Below, piece after piece: positions 1 through 10,372 of a stretch of DNA of 64,000 bases. The translations under genes were made by a program, and so were the position numbers. Position 1 is the first letter of the stretch; each line of letters opens with the position of its first letter. The stretch spans positions 8,519,001 to 8,583,000 of the forward strand of contig NC_065896.1 in assembly GCF_905147045.1 (NCBI RefSeq), read 5' to 3'. The DNA is from Nymphalis io (Eukaryota; Arthropoda; Insecta; Lepidoptera; Nymphalidae). The notes beneath the pieces were generated by a model. That model ran no database searches. It was not told where the DNA came from and saw nothing but the letters and a program-made list of their open reading frames with translations.

Positions 1-640
1 TTTTTCTTATTGTTTTAATTTACACAGGACTTAATCGTGTCTTCGTCGCAATTTTTTGGAGGAAAGTCAAGAAACCGAAATTGTAGTAGAAATAAATCAT
101 GTAAATTAATTCAAGTATACATACATTACATACATTCAATATACACATGATTCGAGTGCTTACTATTGACAGTATTATCAGAGAAATGATAGTATAATCA
201 TATGCTCAGCGTCAAAATCTATCGACAAAAAAAAACAAAATCAATGACCATTATTTATCAAGCAATTATAACAATATTTAATATATAGTAGACTCTGTTT
301 TAATTGTTTGAAACTTTTAAAGATATTTTTGATGTTTAATTTATTGTTAAAGGGTTTAAATTACTTTGAAAATATTTAAAATAAAATCCTTTAGAAATAA
401 TATCATTATTCTGAATCAAATTTAATTATTTAATGCAATGAGTAAAACTTAATTCCATCTGAATTCTGTTAGCAGCGCCACCTTTGAACAGATTATGTTT
501 GTTTATATAGTTCGTGTGAAATAAATCATCTCGAGTTGTGTAAAAACTATATTTCAAAAAATATTTAGCAGTAATTCAATTTGTCTGTTTTAATATAAAC
601 TGTTAGTTGCTAATAATTTAATCGATTGAAAGGCAATAAA
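1..640. other. AT-rich non-coding stretch
   Basis: No reading frame of note, RNA gene or recognisable repeat is visible. Composition is strongly AT-rich with homopolymer runs, typical of lepidopteran intergenic DNA. The abrupt change to GC-rich sequence near position 640 marks the start of a LINE. Confidence 0.6.
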
Positions 641-644
641 AAAA

Positions 645-2324
645 CGCGTAAGAGGGGTAAGGGGGAGAACGACAATACCATCTAGTCGACCCCAAACGCC
701 AACCTCACCTGCCCGTAGTGCCCCCTGCTAGATAACTGACGAGGCTCTGGCGACCGAGCTGTGGCGGTATAACCACTAAGACCTGGCTGGGTAACCTGAC
801 AGAAGAGGCTTCAACACCCTGGGGATACAAATAATCTCCAAAAGGATTGGTGCAGAAGGCAAGGGGAAACCACTGCAACTGTCCTACCCAAGAAAGTCAA
901 CATGAAACTACGAACAGAGAGAATACGATTGCCATGCGACCCGCGTAAGAACCGGCGCCGTTCTGCGTCCGGGGCAGGCGGTGTGAAATATGTTACCGGC
1001 CACGGGGCAGCAGGGAACCAGGCTCTCCATGGAAATTCAGCAACTGGAACGTATTACAAGCTATGCCAAATCCAGACAATAGGGACATGGAATGTGCGCG
1101 GACTACTCAGCCCTGGGAAATTTACTATCTTGGAAAAGGAGATCGTCTTAACATCTGTGGACTCAGTGAAACCCACTGAAAAGGCAACGGCTATTTCGCC
1201 ACTGATTCCCACGCCGTATACTTTTCTGGAAATGACATCAGCAGCCAGAATGGAGTAGCTCTATTAGTACCTATCTAGAAGAGGAACTGTGTAATTGGCT
1301 TTGAAGCAGTGAATGACAGAATATTAAGCGTCAAATTTAAAGCATCACCAGTGAATCTGAACATCATGCAGATATATGCCCCCAGCACTGCAAGTGAAGA
1401 GGAGGAGTAGAAACTTCCATCGCTAAAGTACCTAATAGAGAAACTCTAATAATACTCGGCGACTTTAATGCCAAAATTGGAGAAAATTTTCACCAGCCTG
1501 GACATTGTGTGGGCAAATTTGGACTTGGAACACGCAACGAAAGAGGAGAACGTCTCATACAGTTTGCAAATGAAAATGACCTGGTGATAGCCAATAGCCT
1601 TTTCCAGCACCATCCTCGCAGGCTATACACTTGGACATCACCAGATGGTTAATATCGCAATCAAATAGATTATATCCTAATTAGATCGCGATGGAAAACA
1701 TCAATTAGAAATGCCCATACATTACCCGGGGCAGATTGTGGATCTGACCACCAACTTCTAATTTCAAAGTTTAAATTAAAGTTAAAAGCGGCTCGAAATC
1801 ACCAAAAACAGAGAAGAATTGAAGTTCAGGACACCTTAAAATAAATCAACCTCAAAGACTTTACAGAGGAGACGCCTGAGAGGTTGTGAGACCGAACCAA
1901 AAAACTTATAATAGAGTCTGCTTCAGTCTCGGGATCATCAGCTGCAACATGCAAGCGACAACACTGGATGTCAGATAATACCTTAGAACTAGTCGAACGG
2001 AGACGCACACTAAAGTCAACAGGTGCAGGCATTGGCGACTTAAACAAACTGTCAGCACAAATTCAGGCAGGTTACAGGAAGGATTATAATGCCTATCTCT
2101 GCAAAATATGTGAGGAAATCGATGCTCATGCAAATAGACATGAGTCCAGAGATCTCTATCATAAAATTCGATCCATCATAAAGACACTTCCTTCCAAGAC
2201 CTGGGCTGTTGAAGATAGTGATGGTAGATTGGTCAATGAGCTAAACCATATAACTGACGTTTGGAAGAGATGCTGCCAGTCCTTGTTCCAGGACAACCAG
2301 TCGAAAAACTTTCCTGATACTGAT
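645..2324 (+). mobile_element. RTE-type LINE, 5' part (endonuclease region), decayed
   Basis: A GC-rich leader (about 645-900) precedes a frame starting at 902. That frame and the frames after it carry the start of an apurinic-like endonuclease: the motif IGTWNVRG near 1080, then GDFNAKIG at about 1455 in another frame, and the region leading to the reverse transcriptase at 1968-2324 (for example WAVEDSDGR and NELNHITDVWKR). Several stops and frameshifts separate these blocks, so the copy is dead. The clade call (RTE, resembling the endonuclease-reverse transcriptases of butterflies) rests on remembered protein resemblance. The copy stops abruptly at about 2324, where a second copy begins in the opposite orientation. 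Confidence 0.8.
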
Positions 2325-4045
2325 GAAGTGTCACTCTTGTCAGAGCGGTCGTGGTCGCCATGAAGTATTATAAATTATTCGGCGCAGATGTTATTCGCCT
2401 CATGAGTCTGCGCCATATGTCCCTGTCAGTGGTAAGCCTCGTGCATTCATGCAAAGGACCGCCAACAGTTGTTTTTATTTGGTCGGTCCATCGCATGGGC
2501 GTCCTTCCACGTTGTCTGATGCCATCCAAATTGCATTGAATAACAAGGCGCTTAATGGAGTCATTTCCTTGCCGGGAGACGTGTCCAAAAAATGTTAGTA
2601 TGCGCTTTCGAACCAGCCCCGAATGACGCTGTTTGATGCCGAGTTCTTGTAGAATGGAGATATTGGTGCGAAATTCGGTCCACGAAACTCTTAGTATTCG
2701 TCTCCAGCACCACATCTCCAGAGCATCGATCTTCCTTTTTTCGACCTGCCGCAAAGTCCACGTCTCCGCAGCGTATAGAAATATGGGGAAAACAAGCGTT
2801 TGTACGAGCCGGATCTTGGTTGCTTTGGTAATGTTTCTATTCCTCCATATTTTCTTCAGCCTCTCCATTGCAGTTCTCGTAATTGCCATACGTCGCTTGA
2901 CCTCATCTACGCATCCGCCATTATTCGATAGTAAAGCTCCCAGATATATATAGGATTGGACGACCTCACAGTTCGCAATCTGAGTGATCTCGGGCGAGTT
3001 GTTTTTCGCCCGGTCTACAATCATCATCTTCGTTTTACTGCGGTTAAGCTTTAATCCGAATTCTTGGCATACGCGCTCCATTTTAAGAAGCAATTCTTCC
3101 ATATGAACCGCGTCAAACGCAAACAGGGTCGTGTCGTCGGCATAGCGCAAATTCGTAATCTTGCGCCCACCAACTGCAACACCGTCACTCCAGTCCTCAA
3201 GCGCAATACGCATTACCAGTTCTGTGTAAGCATTGAACAAGAGCGGTGATATTATGCATCCTTGGCGAACTCCAGCGCTGGGATGAAAGTCTTCAGATAA
3301 AACATCATCCGTCCGAACGGATGCTGTCCCATCTTCGTAAAGACGTCTAAGAAGATGAACTAAGTGTTTCGGTGAACCATGTCCAGTAACACCCTCCATA
3401 GTCTGGGCCATTTTACTGAGTCAAATGCCTTTGAGAAGTCAACAAAGCAAATATAGGTAGGCTTGTTAAACTCTCGTGCCTTCTCTATTATCTGGCGAAG
3501 AATGAGGATCTGTTCACGTGAGGATCTGTTCCTTTTACAAAACCGGCTTGTTCTGGTGCAATTTCCTTGGACAGAAAGTTCTTCAGTCGTTCATTGAGTA
3601 TGTGTAGTAAAATTTTACTAGCATGAGTTATGAGGGCTATAAGGCGGTAGTTGCTGCACTTCTTAGTTGAACCCTTCTTGTGCAAAGGAATGAAAACCGT
3701 GTGAGACCATTCTGTAGGCCATGTTCCTGAATGCCATATCTTGTTGCATATGTTGTGGAAGATATTGACACCTATGCCGCCTAAGGCTCTTATAGTTTCG
3801 ATCGGTATAGCATCTCTTCCTGTGGCTTTTCCCTTCTTTAGATACATAATGCCGGCTTTTACTTCCGATCGAAGAATGTCTGGCTCTTGGTTTTCATTTT
3901 CGGGCTCTGTATCAGGAAAGTTTTTCGACTGGTTGTTCTGGAACAAGGACTGGCAGTATCGCTTCCAAACGTCAGTTATATGGTTTAGCTCATTGACCAC
4001 TCTACCATCACTATCTTCAATGGCCCAGGTCTTGGAAGGAAGTGT
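2325..4045 (-). mobile_element. RTE-type LINE, 3' part (reverse transcriptase), decayed
   Basis: Read on the minus strand, a frame at 4057-3488 begins with SKTWAIEDSDGR and carries early RT blocks (GKATGRDAIP, SNYRLIAL, APEQAGFVKGT). A second frame at 3411-2368 carries AGVRQGCIISPLLFN, the catalytic LRYADDTTL block and a C-terminal region ending in RRITSAPNNL. The two frames are offset. At 3504-3531 a 12-nt word is repeated at a 16-nt period, which shifts the frame, and a second shift lies near 3380. The 3' end lies between 2325 and 2367. The copy starts (5') at about 4045 in mid-element, so it is 5'-truncated. Its first 131 bases are about 95% identical to the end of the plus-strand copy at about 2188-2322. 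Confidence 0.85.
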
Positions 4046-4059
4046 ATTTGTGATCACAA

Positions 4060-5375
4060 AGACATATGTCCATTACATTAATCAAATACATGGATTTGAG
4101 AAAATGAATGGTTGGTGTTTTTTTTTGTTTTTATCGGCGGTTATCGTTTACAGCGCTCCTTTCCTTTTTCTGTCATAGATCCCATCCCCACACACAATAA
4201 ATTTGATACTTTATATTTTAAAACCAAAATATTCAGTAGATATAATTTATATGGCAGAACAACGTTTACCGGGTCAGCTAGAGTTTAATAAAATTTTAAA
4301 GGTTTATCTTTAAAAAAAAATAGAGTCGTACGTGGCTCAGCAATACTGACAATTACTTCACTTTAAATGATCGTTTCTCGTTGTCCTTATCCCATTTATT
4401 TGGAGTCAGACTGTCAGTGCAGTGTTCAAGGAAAGGATTTGATAGGCTTTTATGGCTGACCGCCTACCTGACACCAACTCTCCATAGAAATGCTTTTACA
4501 AATAGGTAGATAATTCCAATCTTGCAATAACAAAGAACAGTATATTTCAAACTCAACCTTGCTTTGAGTAAACTTTAGTACCTACATCTTGTACTTGTAA
4601 ATTGAGTCACTTAAATACATCAAATGAATCAATAGCAATAAGTTTTATTAATTTAAATATCGAACTGAAACATAAATAAGTACACTCTTAGAGGTGTGAG
4701 TTACTTCAAGTTTTATTATTTTACTATAACTAATAACCTTATAATAATTAATAACCTTGTATAGACGTATAATAAAAGATAGGAAGTAGGTATATAATGT
4801 AATCATTATTCAAATGACTATTTTATAAATTCATTTTTTATAATTATAATTTAAATAAATTACTATTTTATTTTTTACTAAATGATTATATTTATATTGC
4901 CTCGTTATTTAAATACGATATCTGAACACTTATTATCTATAAGGAATTATTGATACAATAAAATACATAATAGTAAATTCAAATTTATCTATAATTAATC
5001 TATTCCAGTAATTATTAATTTAATAATAAAACTCATTTCAAAATATTATTCCAAGCGAACTTACTTCATATCTCGCACGTGAAATATTGTTGTCTATAAT
5101 TAGTTTCAGTATTTTTAAAGCATCTGTCGTTTAAATTTTACAATTATTAATCGCAAAGTCGCATATTATATCATTCTATCCTTTCATCGTGTTCTGCGCT
5201 TAGTTTCGATTTTTTTCTTACATATTAGTTTGCTCGTAAAATAAATACACTATACATATAAAATTATACACTTTAAATTACTTAGATTGATTAGAAATAT
5301 ATTTTTTATTTCTCAATAGTTATACTCAATAATTATTCATACTTTATTTATTACAACTATTTTTTATGAAAATGG
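4060..5375. other. AT-rich non-coding stretch with a short repeat remnant
   Basis: No gene is visible. Around 4200-4300 a phrase ending in 'accgggtcagctag' resembles the edge of a common lepidopteran interspersed repeat. The remainder is AT-rich low-complexity sequence. Confidence 0.5.
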
Positions 5376-5377
5376 GG

Positions 5378-5465
5378 GCAAACTAGCAGTAGGCTCACCT
5401 GATGGAAGTGACTAACACCGCCCGTGGACATCTGCAACATCCGAGGGCTTGAAGTGCGTTGCCGG
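5378..5465 (+). repeat. Lepidopteran interspersed repeat fragment
   Basis: A GC-rich island ('ctcacctgatggaagtgac', then 'gacatctgcaacatccgagg' and 'gcgttgccgg') stands out from AT-rich surroundings. I recognise it as a phrase that recurs in moth and butterfly genomes. Its element class is not certain. No coding content. Confidence 0.5.
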
Positions 5466-5882
5466 TTTATTTACAAAACTATATTTTGTATAAAACCTCA
5501 ATAAACAGTAATTTGTAAATGAAGGTTTAAGTAAAAATAAAATAAGATTTAAAAAAAAATTATAAGTCAGAATAACAAGTAGGTGTTGACGGTCTTGCCA
5601 AATTCTGTTTCTTGTATGTCGTCCTAAATGTCTTTCATAAAATATTTCATTTGACTTCGTATCTAATTCATCTTTCTTATTTATGCAAAATTGAACCCAA
5701 GTTCATAATTGGTTGGTATAATTAATATAAAAGAAAAGAAACTCATCGTTGATCCGAGGAAGCCGAAATAATGACGCAAAAAAATACTTTTATACAAAAA
5801 ATGTTTATTTTCCGTAATTACGAGATATGGAATAATATTTATGAATAAAAGAATTATTTACATTAAAACCTTAAATAATTTT

Positions 5883-6160
5883 TGTTAGGAATATCTTCCA
5901 AAGAGGCGTGACCTAGTGGCTCGATCGTGGGGCCCTGCTGAGCTCATCGGCCGGCCAGACTGGCGCTATACACTTCTGCTTGGACTATCGGTTGTGGCGG
6001 ATATCTCATAAATAATATTTCAGTTGCTCAGTTTTGATTCCTTTGTTCTGTTTTTGTGTGTAAATTGTACATGTTGATATAAGTTTACTTTATTGTTGTA
6101 TAGTTGTTTTGATTTATCTTTTTAAAAACCTATTTCTATCCTGATTCCTAAAATCAGAAG
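5883..6160 (+). repeat. Left member of an LTR-like direct repeat pair
   Basis: This segment matches 7919-8165 in the same orientation: both contain 'ggccggccaga', 'gcttggact.tcggttgtgg', 'gtacatgt.gatata.gttt' and 'tttctatcctgat'. It starts with TG and is followed directly by 'tcagaagtggaatc', a phrase I associate with the leader just inside arthropod LTR retrotransposons. This favours an LTR over a simple duplication. The two copies differ by substitutions and indels, so the insertion is old. Confidence 0.5.
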
Positions 6161-7918
6161 TGGAATCACAATCTTATGTGTTCTGATACGCTCACCTTCC
6201 TGAAATAGGGCCATTGGTTATGCAAATTAAATTAAAGCAGTTACGATTTATTTGACTACCCTACTAAAGTATTATAATTTAGTGAGAGCAGAAAATGTGT
6301 GGTACGATGTCAAAGATCTAGTGAGGACGTTACATTGTGTTTAAAAGGGATAGACTCTGTCTTAACGGCATGTCATACTTTATAAGTTTCTTAGTAATTT
6401 CACAAGTTGGCTTGTATTTACTTTGCGATAATTTCTTTATTTAGGTACTCTGCTTTGGATTATTAATTAATAGTAACAATCTCGTTCCAGAAATCGATTA
6501 ACATCGTTGGAGGAATAAACTGTTCACCTCCACGCGGGATGCTGCCGCGATCACGGGTAGTGATTGTGACTATGGTGTAGCATCGGGTCTCTACGGCATT
6601 CGCCAGTCTTCGAAAGGGCGTTCCGGCAGTGCTGTCACGAACCACGATGCTGGTGTGACCGATCGTATCATTGATACGATACGATCTATCTATACTACGG
6701 TGAGATCCAACCAATCCAAGTCTGCTCACCACTGGTATCTTCGGTCAGCAGGCTCTCCAACTGCCGAGCATGAAGTTTCGTGTTCAGACCGCCAGTCTGC
6801 TCACCACTGGTGCTATGGGCTGACCATCTTCGGTCAGCGCGTGTCCAGCCTGCCAAACTTGAAGCTTAGTGTTCAAACCGCCAGTCTACTCACCACTGGT
6901 GCTGCGGGCTGACCATATCCGGTAGCAGTCTCTAGCCCGCCAGACGTGGTGCTTCAGGTTCCGATCATCTTCAGCAGGCTTCCTTGCCTCTCGTAGTGCT
7001 TCAGGTGCGATACATCTGCGCGCAACTGGTACTGCAGGCTGACTCATCTCAGGTCAGCAGTATCCTGCCGGATTTGGTACTAGTGGCCAAGCGTCACGAG
7101 CGCGCAGGCGCGTTCACCTGTCAGTGTACGTGCGGCGCATGGTGCTAATGGCCGAGATTCACGAACGAGCAGGCGTGCTCATCGGTCCTGGAACGGTGGT
7201 CATGCCATGAGTTGGCCGTTGACGAGTATAGTTACGTAACATATGTTTGTTTAGAAGACATTAACTGTATTTTTTTTGTTAAGTTGGGTTGAAACACGCT
7301 TTTATAGGTACTAATGTACACACGCAAAGCTATGACTTTTTACTGGTGGTAGGGTTTTGTGCAAGTTCTCTTCTCTGGCTAGTCGTGAGGGTGCACTCCC
7401 CGGGCGGTTCCTGCCCAGGGTGATTAGTTCAGATATTTGTTTGTTTCATACCCATTGTGCTAAGACTATGCTTAGCATGCAGAAGGATAGACTGCAGCAC
7501 GATCCTATCGACGACAGCCTGCGGGATGTTTGCCCTGCCCTGGATGTATGAGTCTGTTGAGAATATTGGATGCTAACTATGAAGGGTGTGAAGGCTCTTA
7601 ATGACAGAAATGTATTGAATCTTTCTTGTTGCAAAAGTTTTAGCTAATGAATATATGGCAACTTATGTGTGAGGGCCTCGAAAGCGAGATGTATGAAATA
7701 GATAGGCAACATCTAGATAAATGAGTTTTACTTTAACATTACCCTGTGTTTCATAGACGACGAGTACTCACTGATCGCAGATGAAGAGTGTACACAATTT
7801 TTTCCTGATTACAATGATGAGCTGGATCTTCGCAACCAGCTGAATTTTATTATATTCATAAAGATATCGAGCAACCTTCAATGGAAGTACGCATGGACGC
7901 TATCCTGTCAGGAGGCCG
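6161..7918 (+). mobile_element. Internal region between LTR-like repeats, non-coding
   Basis: The 1.76 kb between the two direct repeats holds no gag-pol frame. It is unusually GC-rich in the middle (6500-7210) and carries a degenerate tandem repeat (listed separately). Together with its flanks it is best read as a non-autonomous or gutted LTR element. Around 7330-7355 the words 'actggtggtagggttttgtgc' look like the reverse complement of another lepidopteran repeat found at 17080-17255, suggesting nested insertions. Confidence 0.4.
6721..7075 (+). repeat. Degenerate GC-rich tandem repeat, unit about 89 bp
   Basis: The word 'tctgctcaccactggt' (third copy 'tctactcaccactggt') starts at 6721, 6796 and 6885. 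The first interval is 75 bases because copy 1 lacks about 14 bases after the word; the second is 89. Later units (6970-7075) are more diverged. Units 2 and 3 contain 'gggctgacc', and unit 2 has a perfect 7-bp stem, GCTGACC (6819-6825) and GGTCAGC (6832-6838), with a 6-base loop. A second, shorter repeat pair follows, with similar words at about 7077 and 7142. Confidence 0.7.
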
Positions 7919-7937
7919 TGTTTCCTAACACGGCCTC
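7912..7937. repeat. Perfect 11-bp inverted repeat, 4-base loop
   Basis: GAGGCCGTGTT at 7912-7922 and its exact reverse complement AACACGGCCTC at 7927-7937 flank the loop TCCT. The dyad overlaps the proposed start of the right LTR-like repeat. Confidence 0.85.
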
Positions 7938-8165
7938 ATATATTCCGAAAGGGGCGTGGCCTTGCGGCTCGACTTGATCATGTGATGGTCATCGTGGTGG
8001 GAACTGGACCTGGGAGCTCATTGGCCGGCCAGACCAGCCTGGTTACACAGTTCCGCTTGGACTCTCGGTTGTGGCGGATATCCTTTATTCTATTTTGTGT
8101 AAATCGTACATGTCGATATACGTTTACTTTATTGTTATATAGTTGTTTCTATCCTGATCTGCAAG
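7919..8165 (+). repeat. Right member of the LTR-like direct repeat pair
   Basis: Same-orientation match to 5883-6160, sharing the 'ggccggccaga', 'ctcggttgtggcggatatc' and 'gtttactttattgttatata' blocks. It lacks about 35 bases present in the left copy (around 'cagttgctcagttttgattc'). The start is set at the TG that matches the left copy. No target-site duplication could be identified. Confidence 0.5.
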
Positions 8166-8357
8166 CGCTATCTATTATGATTTGGATGAGTTTAATTTAA
8201 GCTGAATGCTAATAGTTTAATACCTTGGCAACATATGGAGGGATCCCAGCCATAACAATATATTTCTATGTCCAACTTCCGCAATAAATAAATCCCAAAC
8301 AATTACATACCTACTTGTTGTGAATATTCAATTAAATATTCAAATCATTAACTTATA

Positions 8358-8411
8358 TATATATATATAATCGTACATATTATATATATATATGTATATG
8401 TATATATACAT
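8358..8411. repeat. TA-rich microsatellite
   Basis: Runs of alternating T and A broken by 'cgtac' and 'gtatatgtat'. It directly abuts the LINE fragment that follows. Confidence 0.8.
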
Positions 8412-9225
8412 ACTAGAAGATCACCTTTGGACCGTTTTGGTCGGAACCCGTACTGACGATCATTAATTAGACAGTGACCTTATAGGTAATGGATCAGATG
8501 GTTGTTTAGTAGTTTAGTATCCGTTCCATCACCTGACAAAGTACTGAAGTGATAGCTATTGGCCTATGATAGAAGTATATATTAGCCTAAATAGTAGATG
8601 TGATAGTAATTTTCCGATAATTTGCCGGGTCAGATCGATCCCTGTTTTGGGAACCGCTTGCACATTAGCTCTTCTCCAAGTCTCCGGCACACATCCTGAC
8701 GAGAGAGAGTTGGAGCAGTCGCGTTAACACAGGAGACAGCTCCGCTGCACAGTTCTTCAGCACTATGGCTGGTATTCCATCGGGTCCGCTAGCTTTCCGT
8801 ACATGAAGTGATTGCAGTTCTGCATGCACATTACGTTGCCTAATTTTGATGTCAGGTATCGTGTGGCCACATGAAGGTATTGTTGGTGGCGCACAACAAT
8901 CATCAATCACGGAGTTATCTACAAAGAGTTTTGCCAGGAGATCGGCTTTCTCCTGTGGACTGTGAGCGATCCGTCCGGATACCTAAGCGGTAGCAGCAAA
9001 GGTTGACAAAAATTGTTTTGCACTGACTGGGTCAGACGCCAGAAGCTGCGGGAGCTCTTAGGATGCGAAACAAGGTCATGGCCAATGTGCATTCGCCTTG
9101 TGTATGAATTCCTACAGGACTTGAAGATTTTGTTGTAGGTTTCTTTCAGTGAGTCAATGTTAGATGCCCCGCTAACGCAGCCATTGATCCAATGCGCGAT
9201 ATGCCGTCTTAGATGAGAAGATTAT
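8412..9225 (-). mobile_element. Jockey-like LINE fragment, decayed
   Basis: This is a diverged copy of the segment at 59414-60190, in the same (minus) orientation. It begins at the same word ('ctagaagatcacc') and ends near the 'gatatgccg' word. The frame at 8910-8665 still encodes RT N-terminal blocks (DIKIRQRNVHAELQS, KASGPDGIPAIVLKNC). It carries an inserted stretch of about 45 bases near 8565-8610 relative to the intact copy, as well as frameshifts. Both ends of the element are missing. Confidence 0.88.
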
Positions 9226-9228
9226 ATA

Positions 9229-9357
9229 AATAATTACACCCAGTCTCAGGACAAACAGACATGTTTATAGAAACAAATGTCTGTCCTGGGTAGGAATCGA
9301 ACCCACGACCTGCGGCGCAAAAGGCAAGTATCTACCAACCACGCCAACCGGCTCGTC
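9229..9357 (-). mobile_element. tRNA-headed SINE fragment
   Basis: On the minus strand it starts 'gacgagccggttggcgtggt', followed by 'ggtagatacttgcc' and a B box 'gggttcgattcctacccag': the arrangement of a tRNA-derived SINE head. The fuller copy at 20501-20771 has the same head and body. This copy ends after about 130 bases. Confidence 0.8.
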
Positions 9358-9359
9358 GA

Positions 9360-10300
9360 TCTTCATCATCAGACAATCGCAATTGTCTGCTAGACGTCAT
9401 GGCCTCTCCCACTTGTTTGTTATGTATTCATTTCTTGAGTTACATTATTGCAATTTTCGTAGGGATATCGTAATTTTTTTCTTAAGTAAAATATAGCCTA
9501 TGCTACTTAGTAATAATTAGCTTTCTCTAGGTGAAAGATTTTTTAAAATCGGTGTAATTGTTTGTGAGTTTATCCGTTATAAACAAACACACAAAAAATC
9601 CAAAATCAATTTTTTATAATATACTACTTCTTTTCATTATTTCTATCTTTTCCTCCAAATTTCTGATTCGTGCTTTGTCTTCTAGATTTTCTTGCACAAG
9701 TGTGTCATATTTAATTTTCAGCTCTTCGTATTTGTTGATTATGAACTTAATTGATGATGAAACTTGTGAGTTCTGATCTCTGACTGTATTGGTACTAGGA
9801 GTGATTCACACTTCGCATCCTGGGCGGCTGTCCATGTGGAGAATACATTTTTAAATTTATTCAGAACGTGTACTTATTGGGTATGAAGTCCTATTTTATG
9901 GCACGGTTTTATTGTTTTAAATTTTAACTATTTTAAAAATAAATTTTATTTACAAAGACGTAATGCACTCAGTAAGCGGTCTGAGGAGAGTTATTCTTTG
10001 CACAAACATATAATACAATATTTTAAAGGTACATTAATAATAATTAGCATCTTATGCGAATTCATTTTCATATAGGATTATGTCAATGTCTTCATGACCC
10101 ACGTTTTGACATTTAATGTATTTTTATAATAGTATAATATAATATTATTTTGTGCTCAAATATCGTAAATAAACGCCAGAAAAAGGAGAAAAAAAATATA
10201 TTTACTGTTTGCGTAAATATAGTTACTATAGCAGTAAATACAAACGTCATGATTATGGTCATTGAAATACTTAAAATAAAACACAAAATTTAAGAAAAAA
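9360..10300. other. AT-rich non-coding stretch downstream of ATR
   Basis: No convincing gene is visible. A 72-codon frame at 9558-9776 is AT-rich and lacks recognisable features. The last part is the downstream flank of the ATR gene. Confidence 0.5.
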
Positions 10301-10301
10301 A

Positions 10302-10307
10302 TTTATT
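10302..10307 (-). terminator. ATR polyadenylation signal
   Basis: AATAAA on the minus strand, 66 bases past the ATR stop codon. It is the first canonical hexamer downstream of the gene. Confidence 0.6.
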
Positions 10308-10372
10308 GTTGAATTCTTATAAAATAACCCGTAATCATTGTTGTAAACTTCAGTAATATATATTATATATTT

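Noticed and set aside
645..4045. Classic 5'-inverted LINE made by twin priming
   Set aside because: In twin priming the element's 3' end stays at the outer flank. Here the 3' end is at the internal junction, and the overlapping segments differ by several substitutions.
7912..7937. Helitron 3'-terminal hairpin
   Set aside because: No CTRR terminus follows the stem at the expected distance, and the position fits the LTR-like repeat border better.
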